Positions 28,735 to 38,025 of a stretch of DNA of 64,000 nucleotides are shown here, piece after piece. Both the position numbers and the translations under genes were made by a program. Positions within the stretch are counted from its first letter, which is position 1; every line of letters begins with the position of its first letter. The notes beneath the pieces were generated by a model. That model saw nothing but the letters and a program-made list of their open reading frames with translations. It did not search any database and was not told the DNA's origin. Source of the stretch: a virus; the IMG/VR virus record IMGVR_UViG_3300044712_001062, positions 62,001-126,000 of that record; one strand, 5' to 3'.

Positions 28735-29124
28735 TCAAATTTTAATAACCTTATAGTCATTTGGCAAATCCTCAACCTCATCCACCACAATCCCTTCTAC
28801 AAATTTTGAATTATCCTCCTCAATGACCTCCAACTCCCAATTTTTACCATCATCATCTTCAGGTAAATCAAACGCCCTACTACATTTCGAACACAACGCA
28901 TATCTACCAGACTTAAAAATCGGATTAACATAACATATCCTATAATTATAACTATAACATTCTGGGCACTTAATCTTCTCAAAAATAGGATCGTTTAATA
29001 AATCCTGCTCATCTACATCAAATGGTTGAACCTTCGTTACTTCATTCCATACATTCACAACAACCCACATAATCACAAACATCAATAACATACCTATTAG
29101 TATTTCCACGATCATAACATACAA
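28735..29124 (-). CDS. Membrane-anchored zinc-ribbon protein
   Basis: The 129-aa protein has one N-terminal membrane helix (about 3-28, VEILIGMLLMFVIMWVVVNV) and a zinc ribbon with CPECYSYNYRICYVN and YALCSKCSRAFDL (about 53-86). The tail is acidic (GIVVDEVEDLPNDYKVIKI). A TATA box (TTTATATATAA, minus strand) lies about 25 bp before the ATG, fitting a leaderless start. Function unknown. Confidence 0.6.
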   Translation of the reverse strand: MYVMIVEILIGMLLMFVIMWVVVNVWNEVTKVQPFDVDEQDLLNDPIFEKIKCPECYSYNYRICYVNPIFKSGRYALCSKCSRAFDLPEDDDGKNWELEVIEEDNSKFVEGIVVDEVEDLPNDYKVIKI

Positions 29125-29210
29125 AACACCTACCCATTATATATAAATATAGCACAAAAATTTATATACTCAACCAACACCTTTAAATACTATAAATCCC
29201 AACTCATATT

Positions 29211-29696
29211 ATGGTTTTTATACTTACTCAAGAATACAATACTACCATTGGGAATGCTCCAGCCCGCGATATCCTGGATCTTCAAGGTTACACCAATTAT
29301 CGCATTATCAAAGACGAAAATGGCGAATATAATGTATATATTGTATATGGAGAGCAATCCAACGCTCTATTTAAAGTGCCAAGTGAAAAAGAATGTGTGA
29401 CCATCATGCAAAATATCCTCACATACCACGCGAAGCATGAAAATCACATAATTTGCGATATTAATGCCTTTTTAATCCCAGAAGTCAATCCCGAAGGCAC
29501 AACAGTAGAAGAACTTCACGATCTAATCCTGGAAGTTGCCGAATTACATGGCTACGATGAATTAGTCTCATTATATGAACATAAACTCGAAGAACTCGAA
29601 ACCAATTTATCTGAAGATCCTAACTTCCAGTCAATAATGAACACTGTTGAAAAATTAGATAAAGGTATTGCACCACTTGGAGAACTCAAATTATGA
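29211..29696 (+). CDS. Hypothetical protein before the terminase genes
   Basis: The 161-aa protein (MVFILTQEYNTTIGNAPARD...) is alpha/beta at the N-terminus (YTNYRIIKDENGEYNVYIVY) and helical and acidic later (LHDLILEVAELHGYDELVSL). Its stop overlaps the next ATG by 4 bp, so it is translationally coupled to the terminase small subunit. A packaging-related role is inferred from position. A TTTAAATAC TATA box precedes the ATG by about 30 bp. Confidence 0.55.
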   Translation: MVFILTQEYNTTIGNAPARDILDLQGYTNYRIIKDENGEYNVYIVYGEQSNALFKVPSEKECVTIMQNILTYHAKHENHIICDINAFLIPEVNPEGTTVEELHDLILEVAELHGYDELVSLYEHKLEELETNLSEDPNFQSIMNTVEKLDKGIAPLGELKL

Positions 29697-30229
29697 TTCG
29701 CGATGAATGTCCAATATGCAAGAGTGGAGCATTTGGCCTCAAATGGACAAGGGATTATTTCGCACGAGACGACATAACCGCTCAAGATCTCGCAACTCAC
29801 TTCAGCATAACCACTGAAGATGTCATGGATCACATTAACAACCATGAAATTTGCGTGGGAGTTACCACCACTTCAAATGGCCGACAAGTCAAAGAACTTC
29901 GAAGTCCCGATCTACTATTAGACGAATTGGGTGTTCTATACAGTATTGTTCGTGATTGTGTTGAATACATTCGTCAAGATGGCGAGTGGGATACCGTAAA
30001 AATTGATCAACTTACTAAATTATCCAAGGAATGCACAAACATAATCAGTAAAATAGGCGAGTTCCAAGGTCGTCTAAAGCCAACCACCACCATTGAAAAT
30101 AAAATTCTACACGTTGAAGGAAATTTAAATACAGTAACCAGTTTACTTTCAGGAGGAATTCTATGTCCAACTTGCCAGAAAAAGGCAGATCGCATGATTG
30201 AAGACATTACACCAACACTCATTGAATAA
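29693..30229 (+). CDS. Putative terminase small subunit
   Basis: The 178-aa protein starts with a CPIC pair (CPICKSGAFG, about 6-9), then a helix-turn-helix (DDITAQDLATHFSITTEDVM then DHINNHEICVG) and a long helical region (LDELGVLYSIVRDCVEYIRQ, KLSKECTNIISKIGEF). A second CPTC lies near residue 162, so zinc could be bound between ends. The DNA-binding N-terminus, oligomerising helices and location just before the large subunit fit TerS, which recognises viral DNA for packaging. Sequence divergence makes this an inference from layout. Confidence 0.65.
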   Translation: MIRDECPICKSGAFGLKWTRDYFARDDITAQDLATHFSITTEDVMDHINNHEICVGVTTTSNGRQVKELRSPDLLLDELGVLYSIVRDCVEYIRQDGEWDTVKIDQLTKLSKECTNIISKIGEFQGRLKPTTTIENKILHVEGNLNTVTSLLSGGILCPTCQKKADRMIEDITPTLIE

Positions 30230-30235
30230 CCCACC

Positions 30236-30253
30236 TTTTTATATAACGTAAAT
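30236..30253 (+). promoter_or_regulatory. Late-type promoter before the terminase large subunit
   Basis: TTTTTATATAACGTAAAT has the TATA box plus GTAAAT extension. The GTG start at 30268 is about 30 bp from the TATA start, giving a leaderless or nearly leaderless transcript. Confidence 0.55.
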
Positions 30254-30267
30254 ATTCACTTTGATTA

Positions 30268-31743
30268 GTGTCAGAAACTTTATCACTCAAAGAACGCCTT
30301 GAATATGCCAAAACAGTCAATAAGGCACGCAACGATCCAATTTGGTTCTTAAGAGATGTGATGGGATGGAAAACAATATTCCCAAAACAAGAAGAAATTA
30401 TTAGAACATTTTATCAATATAAATATGATCAAACACTTCCGGAATTTAAAAAGTTAATAATCAAAGCGGGTCAAAGATCGGGTAAAACGGTATTAGGAGG
30501 CAAGATAGCCTCTTTTGAATTTTTCGAACTGGTGAGTTTGGACAACCCACATGAACACTTCAATGTTCTTCCAAGTCAGCCAATTGCTATTTCTTGTGTT
30601 GCAGCAGGCCGTGAACAAGCAATGGACGGTATCTACGCAGTTATGCGCAATGATATTGAACAAAGCGAGTGGTTTAATCAATGGTTCGATCTAAAAATCA
30701 ATGATGGTCGAATTACCTGCCCAAAAAAGAATGTATTTGCCCAAGTGACTGCAGCGAAAGCAGGGAGTGGCGCAGGCACTGGATATACCTCAAAATTTTC
30801 ATTAGCCGATGAAATAGACCTATTTCAGCAAACGGACTCCAAAGTGGGCGCAGAAATTGTTTGGTCAAAAATGGTTAACTCTACTCAAAGTTTAGGTATA
30901 AAAGGTAAGTGCATGGCCATTTCATCCACTCAATTTTCGGGTGGGATGATTGAAAAATTGTACGGTGATGGAATATATGAAGATACCACATTAACTTACG
31001 ATCTCAAAACATGGGAATGTAATCCACGATTCAATGAAGCCGCTCTCCGTGAAGAATATAAATATAAAATGGAAATGTTCTGGAGAGATTTTGCAAATCG
31101 ACCCGATGTATCTGGTGGACTAGTATTCCCACAAGGAGTTCGTTTCAACCGCAATATCACAAATGTATTCGAAACTGATCGAATTCCCGAAGAATCACAA
31201 CGACATTATCATGTTCTTGCGTGCGATCCTGCATACCGCAACGATTCTTTTGGTATGTCATGTGGGTATCGTGATGGCAATCACATAATTATCGACGGGG
31301 TAATGAAATTCGAAAAACGCGATACAAATGACGCATATGTCCTTCCATCCGACATCGAAGCAGGAATCGAAAAAGCAATACACGATCTCAATGTCACCAC
31401 CCTCATATATGATACTGATACCATGATGCAAGTCATCGAGAAATGTGATAATCAATGGGGTGTTGAAACGCTTAAACATATTGCTGATTCTGAAGTTTAT
31501 GGAACTTGGATGAGCCTGAATGATGATGTTGGTGAATTTAACTTGGATGTTGTATATAACGAACATTTAAAGAGAGAAGCCGAACAACTCATCAAAGTTC
31601 AAAAAGCACGAGGTATAAAAGTCGATCACACTGCCTACTCAAGCAAAGATTTGGCAGATACGACTGCTCACTGTATTTGGTATTTAGCCAACAACGAAGG
31701 CGGATCCATCTACACCCCAAGTGGTGGAATATACCGCATCTAA
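30268..31743 (+). CDS. terL: Terminase large subunit
   Basis: This 491-aa protein has the packaging ATPase motifs AGQRSGKT (Walker A, 67-74) and FSLADEID (Walker B with catalytic Glu, 177-184), a coupling-region AISSTQFSGGM near 218-227, and an RNase H-like nuclease domain with LACDPAYRNDSFGM (Asp about 320) and SSKDLADTTAHCIWYL near 458-473. It translocates DNA into the procapsid and cuts concatemers. The start is GTG, chosen from promoter position and the absence of an upstream ATG. Genes around it form the expected TerS-TerL-portal order. Confidence 0.93.
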   Translation: MSETLSLKERLEYAKTVNKARNDPIWFLRDVMGWKTIFPKQEEIIRTFYQYKYDQTLPEFKKLIIKAGQRSGKTVLGGKIASFEFFELVSLDNPHEHFNVLPSQPIAISCVAAGREQAMDGIYAVMRNDIEQSEWFNQWFDLKINDGRITCPKKNVFAQVTAAKAGSGAGTGYTSKFSLADEIDLFQQTDSKVGAEIVWSKMVNSTQSLGIKGKCMAISSTQFSGGMIEKLYGDGIYEDTTLTYDLKTWECNPRFNEAALREEYKYKMEMFWRDFANRPDVSGGLVFPQGVRFNRNITNVFETDRIPEESQRHYHVLACDPAYRNDSFGMSCGYRDGNHIIIDGVMKFEKRDTNDAYVLPSDIEAGIEKAIHDLNVTTLIYDTDTMMQVIEKCDNQWGVETLKHIADSEVYGTWMSLNDDVGEFNLDVVYNEHLKREAEQLIKVQKARGIKVDHTAYSSKDLADTTAHCIWYLANNEGGSIYTPSGGIYRI

Positions 31744-31760
31744 TTTTTATTCCCACTCCA

Positions 31761-31776
31761 TTTATATAAGGACAAT
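31761..31776 (+). promoter_or_regulatory. Late-type promoter for the portal gene
   Basis: TTTATATAAGGACAAT is identical to elements at 33812 and 41433, and matches the late consensus with GGACAAT in place of GGTAAAT. The transcript would begin near 31787. Confidence 0.6.
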
Positions 31777-31914
31777 AACCTCATTTCATCACACGATCAT
31801 TGGATCGTCAAACTCCGAAGCAATTGAGGTGTGGAAATCCTCACACTATATTATCCAATTGTTTTGTCGGGATAGAAGCCAATGGCTCTCCCAGAGTATA
31901 ATGAGGTTGAATTT
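31777..31914 (+). promoter_or_regulatory. Structured 5' leader of the portal mRNA
   Basis: Most late genes here have almost no leader, but this one is about 130 nt. It contains ACGATC-ATTG-GATCGT, TGAGG-...-CCTCA and a CAATTG pair that could enclose the latter. GAGGTTGAATTT precedes the ATG at 31915. The leader may control portal translation. Confidence 0.35.
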
Positions 31915-33561
31915 ATGTCTGAAACAAAATCGAAGCGTAGACAACGCTATAAATTTTCTGCAGCCTCCAATCGAACGCCAAACAAATTGCCAACGCAATC
32001 TTTTACTCGTCCGTGCGTATCGGGAGTCGCTGTTCATCAGGCAAATTCATCTAATTTCGTTAATTTTTTAAACGGCATATCGGACTTCGCGAATGAGCCA
32101 AAAGACGATCTTCTCGAACACATGTATACCATGGAACCCGAGATCGCAAGTGCAGTGGACAGTTTCGCACTTATGGTTCGCGAATCCTTTAAATACTTTG
32201 ATGTAATTAACGATACAGAATTAGATAATTTGCCAGACAAATTAGAAATTGACGATCAAACATTTGATTTCTCCAAGGCCAATAACAAATTACTTCGTGA
32301 AATGGTAGATGTCGCCAATAAACTTTCCAAGGAACTTGACATCAAAAATCTATACGAAATTTATGCATCAGTATTGTTCATGCATGGGAATCTATTCCTT
32401 AAAATCAACAAAAACTTATCATTAACAGTCCTTCCAAATGATCGCGTAACAGTATTAGACACCCTCAACCGCCTGCAGGATTCAGCAAGTGGTAATACAA
32501 TCGACGATCTCATGATGCAGGCTAATTTCCTCGTTGTTGATGAAAATTTAGACACCCAGAAAATCTACAACAAAGGCGAGTTCATCATCATCAGATTCCG
32601 CGACACCCCACTCTATGTTGAAGACTCTAAAGGCCGAGTAACCTACGGAATATACGGTGTTTCGCCACTTCGACGCACTATCATCCCAGTATGGTATAAG
32701 CGTATTATTATGGCCAATGACGCACTCTGGCGATACCGAAACGTCCCACGCCTGCACGTACAATTGGCAGCCGAATCATTCAATTCGTTGAACTTCCAGG
32801 GAAATCCAGAACTTCGCCGCCAAAAAGCCGAAGGTGCAGCAACATCCGCATTATCACAGCAAGCCGCTGTAATGGAAGAACAAGGCCCCGATCAAGCATT
32901 CATCACATTGGACACCACTAAAATTTCCACGGTGGACGCTAATTCCGGCGGATATATGCAAGCAAATGAACTTCTAAACCAAGTTAATGAATCTATATTT
33001 TCAGCCGTTAATATGCCCGTCTCGATCATCAAGGGAGTTTCATCATCCAATTATGCAAGTGAACTTGTGATATACGCACATGCAAGCATAAAAGTTGCCC
33101 AAATCGCTGATAAAATTTCCCGAGTAATCCTCAAGATCATGAAGGAAAGACTTCGTCTTATCAACCCATCATATCCAGTTGAATTCCTCGAATGCAATAT
33201 AAGCGCAGACATCAGTGCAAACCCACTTGACAACCTCAAAAAGGCTCAATTCAAATACGCAATGTCTGGATGCTACACAGAAACCGAAATACGACGAACT
33301 ACCGGTGATAAACCCCTTACCGAAGAACAAAAGAATTCCAGCGAACTCATCAAGAAGTTCGAAGCAGAAGTCAAAAATCTCAACACAAAACAAACAACAT
33401 TTGCTGATTACAACACACCTGGTGGAAATTCCAATGGGCAAACATCATACCCAACCACCTCTCATAGCGCTGACAAACAACCAACAGACACCGCACAAGC
33501 CGTCATCAACAAAGGGGCCAACAGCAAAATAAACGAAAAAACCGGAATGAAACCCATCTAA
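31915..33561 (+). CDS. Portal protein
   Basis: The protein (548 aa from ATG 31915) contains LLEHMYTMEPEIASAVDSFA (about 67-86), typical of portal N-terminal helices, a central beta/alpha core with EFIIIRFRDTPLYVEDSKGR then YGVSPLRRTIIPVWYKRI, and a helical C-terminal stem/crown (ANELLNQVNESIFSAVNMPV then KGVSSSNYASE). The 'YGxSPLR' and 'NMP.S.IKG..SSNYAS' segments are characteristic of portal proteins. Twelve copies would form the DNA entry ring. The tail end is low-complexity and polar (GGNSNGQTSYPTTSHSADKQ). The start with GAGGTTGA is preferred over ATG 31882. Confidence 0.9.
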   Translation: MSETKSKRRQRYKFSAASNRTPNKLPTQSFTRPCVSGVAVHQANSSNFVNFLNGISDFANEPKDDLLEHMYTMEPEIASAVDSFALMVRESFKYFDVINDTELDNLPDKLEIDDQTFDFSKANNKLLREMVDVANKLSKELDIKNLYEIYASVLFMHGNLFLKINKNLSLTVLPNDRVTVLDTLNRLQDSASGNTIDDLMMQANFLVVDENLDTQKIYNKGEFIIIRFRDTPLYVEDSKGRVTYGIYGVSPLRRTIIPVWYKRIIMANDALWRYRNVPRLHVQLAAESFNSLNFQGNPELRRQKAEGAATSALSQQAAVMEEQGPDQAFITLDTTKISTVDANSGGYMQANELLNQVNESIFSAVNMPVSIIKGVSSSNYASELVIYAHASIKVAQIADKISRVILKIMKERLRLINPSYPVEFLECNISADISANPLDNLKKAQFKYAMSGCYTETEIRRTTGDKPLTEEQKNSSELIKKFEAEVKNLNTKQTTFADYNTPGGNSNGQTSYPTTSHSADKQPTDTAQAVINKGANSKINEKTGMKPI

Positions 33562-33650
33562 ATTTTTCATTTTTACGCGACAAATCTCAAGGCTCATATG
33601 GAGAACCAATTCCCTAACACCACAATTTTTGAAAGAACAAACGCCCCCAA

Positions 33651-33728
33651 ATACTCCTTAACAAAACGAAAAAGAAAGTCCGGATCTCATCCCGTCTTCC
33701 TGTTCATTTTGTTGCGTGAGGCACATAC
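33651..33728 (-). ncRNA. Viral small RNA family, copy F
   Basis: On the minus strand a TATA box (tatataaa reading, 33746-33753) lies 25 bp before GTATGTGCCTCACGC. Arms AACAAAATGAACAGGAAGAC and GGACTTTCTTTTTCGTTTTG pair; the terminal loop is the longest of the family. The end is GTTAAGGAGTATTTGG. It lies antisense to the direction of the structural operon, between portal and scaffold genes. Confidence 0.6.
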
Positions 33729-33811
33729 AAATATACTCTTAACTATATATAAAACTATTGTATAATATACATTTTTAATACTTAAAATTATAAAACATTA
33801 TTATCACTACC

Positions 33812-33827
33812 TTTATATAAGGACAAT
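33812..33827 (+). promoter_or_regulatory. Late-type promoter for the protease/scaffold gene
   Basis: TTTATATAAGGACAAT is identical to the portal promoter core. The ATG at 33847 is 35 bp from the TATA start. It is about 60 bp from the divergent TATA box of small RNA copy F. Confidence 0.6.
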
Positions 33828-33846
33828 TTTATAAATCTTTGCCAAG

Positions 33847-34971
33847 ATGTCAATCCACAATCATGTTAAGGATTTCCAAACATATGTCATTGATAGCCCC
33901 ATTGTAACTGCGGGTAAATTTACTGACAAATCTGGGAAAACTCTTGAATTATCAAGCGATGATGTGGCGAGTATCTTCAACGATGTTAACAGCCAAGTTG
34001 AACTAATTGATGTTCATGACGGAAAGGACGTAATTGGCAAAGTCCAGAAATACGTGTTAAATAATGACTCGATTCACGCTAAAATTTTGATTACGAATCC
34101 TGCCAAATTTGATTTAATGCGTAAAAATGGCTTCCATTCACTCTCTCCTGAAATCTCTATTGATCGCCACGAACATTCAATTTCTGCTTCTTTGGATAAA
34201 ATTGCAATGAGTTGCAAACCAGGTATGGTAAGTGAGCAATTTATGACTGAAGTTTTAAAATTTGACGCACCTGAAAGTGTTGATGCTCAAATTACTAATG
34301 ATGCATGGAAAGAACCTCTTGGTGAAATTTCCAAGAAATTGAACGAATTGAATGAGAAAATGACCGCACAAAATGTAACTACACCTGCTGTGGAGTCAAA
34401 ACCTGCAGCGGATCCAAATACCGTGACCATGAGCAAGGATGATCTATCAGCATTAATCAGATCGTCTATTGAGGAATACGCAAAATCGTCTACTCCAAAA
34501 GTAGAAGAACCCATTGCAAAGCCAGTTGTCGAAAATGAGAGTACTAGTGAACCTTCACCAGAGATCATGGATAAACTCAACAAGGTTTCCGCTGAATATG
34601 AGAAACTTCTCAAACGTCAGAAGGACAGCCTAATGAGTGATATCAAGGCTCTTGGTGTCGCAAATCCGGATAAACTAGTTCTTGATTCGGGGTTGGATCT
34701 TTCACAGCAAATCGTAATGCTTGAGCGAATCAAGGAGAATTTTGCTAACTCACCAATAAGCGAACCTCTTGATGGAGCAGTTTCCAGTTCCTCACCAAGT
34801 TCGACAAAACCATTGGATGTAGATACTCTCCTTGCCAGTGAATCATTCGAAAGTGCGAACGATCCTGAACTGCGTCACAAATTAATGAGAATGAGTGACC
34901 CAGTTCTGATGCGAAAATACAATATGAATGTCCTATTTGACCCAAATGGGAATTTTATTGGACAATTATAA
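33847..34971 (+). CDS. Capsid maturation protease / scaffold
   Basis: The 374-aa protein has an N-terminal domain (about 1-145) with SQVELIDVHDGKDVIGKVQK, IHAKILITNPAKFDLMRKNG and FHSLSPEISID. The 'H...G.V...A...F...SPEI' pattern resembles phage Mu I-type and related prohead proteases. The middle (about 150-250) is a charged, low-complexity linker, and the C-terminal region is helical (AEYEKLLKRQKDSLMSDIKA), as in fused scaffolds. Together they would guide and then trim the procapsid. Catalytic residues are not certain from sequence alone. It lies between portal and capsid, as expected. Confidence 0.75.
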   Translation: MSIHNHVKDFQTYVIDSPIVTAGKFTDKSGKTLELSSDDVASIFNDVNSQVELIDVHDGKDVIGKVQKYVLNNDSIHAKILITNPAKFDLMRKNGFHSLSPEISIDRHEHSISASLDKIAMSCKPGMVSEQFMTEVLKFDAPESVDAQITNDAWKEPLGEISKKLNELNEKMTAQNVTTPAVESKPAADPNTVTMSKDDLSALIRSSIEEYAKSSTPKVEEPIAKPVVENESTSEPSPEIMDKLNKVSAEYEKLLKRQKDSLMSDIKALGVANPDKLVLDSGLDLSQQIVMLERIKENFANSPISEPLDGAVSSSSPSSTKPLDVDTLLASESFESANDPELRHKLMRMSDPVLMRKYNMNVLFDPNGNFIGQL

Positions 34972-35042
34972 TTATATTTATAAATTTTTATAAATAAAGT
35001 TATATATAATCACAAATTCCAAGAATCATTAAGTGATGACCT

Positions 35043-35618
35043 ATGAAGATACCAAACATTCTCGGTATTGGTTTCCGTGTTCTCTTCAAAAACGGAGAAC
35101 AGCAAGAGGCAAACCAGATTACCAACATGACCTATGCAACCCCTTATCAGATTAAGTTCGAAGGGCTGCTTGTAGAGACCGACAAACTATCCACTGCATA
35201 CGATGCAGATGCCACCCCTACCCAGTGTGTTGCAGTTCCTGCAGCCAATGGTGAATACGTAGACGGATGGGCATACATCACTACATACACACCACACCCG
35301 CTTCCTGGTGGCTCAAATGTAATTTACCCAACTGATGCACAGGTTGCAGGTTCTGGATATTCTACTGAATACACTGAATGGCCCGACGTTACCATCGTTC
35401 CTCTGATCCCAGGGCAACTCGTTGGTATGCCAATCTATGCAGACACTTCCATGGCATATGCCGCAGAAGTAGCCGCAGCAACTGGTGGATTCATCAAGAC
35501 TGCAGCATCTGGACAGTGGGTTATTGGTAAAGTTGAGTGGGCCGCTGACAACACAGGCGGGGCTTCTGGCGCAAAGACTGCATCGGTGCGTGTATGTCAC
35601 CAGTACAAGAAGGCTTGA
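35043..35618 (+). CDS. Putative capsid decoration protein
   Basis: The 191-aa protein is beta-rich, with Gly and Ala-rich strands (GIGFRVLFKNGEQQEANQIT, VIYPTDAQVAGSGYSTEYTE) and a C-terminal GQWVIGKVEWAADNTGGASG. Its location immediately before the capsid gene and beta-rich composition fit a head-decoration or stabilising protein. AAGTGATGACCT before the ATG is a strong Shine-Dalgarno. Codon use is evenly GC-richer than neighbours, as in highly expressed genes. Family not identified. Confidence 0.6.
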   Translation: MKIPNILGIGFRVLFKNGEQQEANQITNMTYATPYQIKFEGLLVETDKLSTAYDADATPTQCVAVPAANGEYVDGWAYITTYTPHPLPGGSNVIYPTDAQVAGSGYSTEYTEWPDVTIVPLIPGQLVGMPIYADTSMAYAAEVAAATGGFIKTAASGQWVIGKVEWAADNTGGASGAKTASVRVCHQYKKA

Positions 35619-35629
35619 GGTGATTTAAC

Positions 35630-36580
35630 ATGGTAGATAAACATATTATAGGATCTAACGTATCCGTTGGAGAAGGCGTCCTTAAAGCAGGCACTCTTTC
35701 ACTTACTCAACTCATCGATCTGACTTCTTACGAGCAGATGGAGTTTTATGGGGCTGCATCTTTCAAGAATGTAACCAATCTTGATGTGCACCGTGAATTC
35801 ACCAAGCGTCTAACTGGTGGAGTATTCGACAGTTCTGAAGGTGGAATGGTTCCCTACACCACTGATGAAGTGTTCGAGAAATTCATTCACCTGAACAAGA
35901 GCCGATTCGCTGTCAAACTCACTGATGAGTCCAAGATTCGTCGTGACATGGCATTCCAGTTGAACAGCGCAATTGATCGTGCTGGTGAAACTTTCGCTAA
36001 CAAGCGAGACCTTAACATCCTCAATGCAATCAAGAACGGCTACGGAGTTACCAAGGCTGCTTCCGCACAGTGGGATGCTGCAGGTGCTGATGTAACTGGT
36101 GATATTGGTGGACTTCTTGACACTCTCTTCAACAAAGAAGATGTTAGTGTTCGTGAAGGCGACATCAATGGTATGAAAATTTATTACCCACTGAAACTGT
36201 TCTCACAGATTCGTGAACCAGCCCGTCTCATGTCTGCAACCTCACAGGTCGCAAGCCGAATTCAGGTCAACACTTCTGATCTTGAATGGTCCAAGGACAC
36301 CTATGGCGTTGAATGGATTGGTAGCACTAAACTGAACTACCTTGGAAATGTCTACGCTGTAATTCCAACCCCTAACAAGACTCTCGATCACTACACCTAC
36401 ACTGGCCCTGACGCACCTGGCGTTGAGCGTGCCCGTGATATCTACAGTGGTAGTGAAATGTTCGTTCACACCAAGTACTTCAATTCAATGGTAATCCCAG
36501 AGAATGAAGACACTCTGAACAACAACTATCGTATCATGAGAATCAGCGGTGTATGTGCAGCAAGCACCTTCACACCCTAA
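35630..36580 (+). CDS. Major capsid protein
   Basis: The 316-aa protein lies 11 bp after the decoration gene with a GAGGTGATTTAAC ribosome-binding site. It has an N-arm (about 1-60), then a long helix-like region (FEKFIHLNKSRFAVKLTDES, AFQLNSAIDRAGETFANKRD), a central segment with DGMKIYYPLKL-like NGMKIYYPLKLFSQIREPAR, and C-terminal beta strands (YGVEWIGSTKLNYLGNVYAV). This is the P-loop/E-loop/A-domain order of HK97-fold capsid proteins. Codon use is GC-enriched, consistent with very high expression. It forms the icosahedral shell. Confidence 0.88.
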   Translation: MVDKHIIGSNVSVGEGVLKAGTLSLTQLIDLTSYEQMEFYGAASFKNVTNLDVHREFTKRLTGGVFDSSEGGMVPYTTDEVFEKFIHLNKSRFAVKLTDESKIRRDMAFQLNSAIDRAGETFANKRDLNILNAIKNGYGVTKAASAQWDAAGADVTGDIGGLLDTLFNKEDVSVREGDINGMKIYYPLKLFSQIREPARLMSATSQVASRIQVNTSDLEWSKDTYGVEWIGSTKLNYLGNVYAVIPTPNKTLDHYTYTGPDAPGVERARDIYSGSEMFVHTKYFNSMVIPENEDTLNNNYRIMRISGVCAASTFTP

Positions 36581-36631
36581 TTCTAATAATTTTTGACTAT
36601 CTCTAATTTTTTGAATCAAAGGTAAATCTCA

Positions 36632-37063
36632 ATGGCAGTCGATCTATCTAATTTAATATTCGTGTTGAGGGATAAACTCAGTGAAATCGGTATTGATCAT
36701 TACGATGATCGACTTGCATATCGAGATTTGAAAGATGCAAGTGATACCATAGACATGATCGCCTTACAATTACAGGTCGATCTAACTGATTATACTGAAT
36801 TCCCAACGAAACACATAGAGCGATGTACGGTTCGAGTCGGTACATATCACGCTTATAGAAATTATACAAGGCTCGCAGAACGTCAGAATGGTTCATTACC
36901 AAGTGCAGCGGGATTGACCGTAACATACGATATCACAGATGCTAAAAACTGTCTATCACTGCTATTTGGCACAACCTTTACTGATGAATTGATACCCGAG
37001 GTAATTGAGCGAGGAATCTTACCAATTGCAACAGGTCAAGGCCCCTCAATTATTAATCCATGA
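36632..37063 (+). CDS. Head-tail connector (adaptor) protein
   Basis: The 143-aa protein is helical at the N-terminus (LIFVLRDKLSEIGIDHYDDR, AYRDLKDASDTIDMIALQLQ) with a RVGTYHAYRNYTRLAERQNG segment and a C-terminal strand region. Length and helical bundle are typical of gp6/gp15-like connectors that dock under the portal. The gene follows the capsid directly. Its stop overlaps the next ATG by 4 bp. Confidence 0.65.
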   Translation: MAVDLSNLIFVLRDKLSEIGIDHYDDRLAYRDLKDASDTIDMIALQLQVDLTDYTEFPTKHIERCTVRVGTYHAYRNYTRLAERQNGSLPSAAGLTVTYDITDAKNCLSLLFGTTFTDELIPEVIERGILPIATGQGPSIINP

Positions 37064-37998
37064 CCTCCAATACTCGTTTTTTCCGCATTAGAGTAAATCA
37101 AACTTTATTCCATAGCAAACCTTCCACCGATAAAAACATCCAAAGTGTAGAACTTGGAAAAAACATCTACTTTTACATGTCTAAATCTTATAGAATCGAA
37201 CAATCACGTGATGCTCATATAAAATTTGGACAAGACATGAGCAAGCAAATCCAAAATATCATTAAAACTGAAGCCATGCAATTACAAAAATTTTGGTATG
37301 ATCACGTTAACCAATATTTTGATCGCAGGGCCTCCCATTACAACAAATGGACAAAACAAGGTTCGTGGATCCGCACTACCAAGAGACGAAACTTACATCC
37401 CTCGCCATCAGACAAACCCAGTGCAATGTATAACACGACTCGTCAACACACTGGGCAACTTCGCAAAGCCCTGAAGATTGGCCGCATAACACCCATGGCC
37501 ATTGAATTATATGTTGCTCCATGTTCAGCAAAAACAAATCGCCGTGACTACGTAGAAATACTTGTCAAAGGTGCATCACCAGGACCACGAGCATACATCC
37601 CAGACTTCGATTTCAGAATCAAAAATGGAACTTGGAAAGGAATCCCCAAATCATATTGGGCGATGTGGCAAATGGCCTTTCTAAAGCAAATTGAAGTTGC
37701 TGAAAAACGAGCAAATGCCAAAATTGAAAAACTAATCAACAATATGGGAATATTACACCAAAAAGATTTACGTGCCATTCGTGAACGATCATCCCGAAAT
37801 AAACAATATATTGCTGAAATGGATGAACTTGATGAAAATTACTCCAAGCAATTTGATCGTAAAACATTCGATGAATCAATGGAACGAAAAGCCAATTACT
37901 GGGAAAATTACCCAATATGGGAGCAAATCAAACAAACAAACAAAGAATATGCACAAAATTTCAGAAAAAATTTCAAAGCATCACGTAGAGTAATATAA
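37060..37998 (+). CDS. Head completion / neck protein
   Basis: The 312-aa basic protein contains IIKTEAMQLQKFWYDHVNQY then FDRRASHYNKWTKQGSW, a 'TGQLRKALKIG' strand and a PIAIELYVAP-like segment (TPMAIELYVAPCSAKTNRRD). The helical start, RASxYxxWT and TGxLRxAl pattern are typical of gp10-type/minor tail completion proteins (Mu gpG or HK97 gp10 relatives). A Lys/Arg-rich C-terminal extension (about 220-312) is unusual. It stands between connector and tail terminator genes. Confidence 0.6.
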   Translation: MTSNTRFFRIRVNQTLFHSKPSTDKNIQSVELGKNIYFYMSKSYRIEQSRDAHIKFGQDMSKQIQNIIKTEAMQLQKFWYDHVNQYFDRRASHYNKWTKQGSWIRTTKRRNLHPSPSDKPSAMYNTTRQHTGQLRKALKIGRITPMAIELYVAPCSAKTNRRDYVEILVKGASPGPRAYIPDFDFRIKNGTWKGIPKSYWAMWQMAFLKQIEVAEKRANAKIEKLINNMGILHQKDLRAIRERSSRNKQYIAEMDELDENYSKQFDRKTFDESMERKANYWENYPIWEQIKQTNKEYAQNFRKNFKASRRVI

Positions 37999-38025
37999 TA
38001 ATCGAAAAACATAGAGGTTCTCATT

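Noticed and set aside
35313-35600. 95-aa Cys-rich minus-strand frame inside the decoration protein gene
   Set aside because: It is antisense to a well-supported gene with strong codon bias; its cysteines arise from GCA and ACA codons on the opposite strand.
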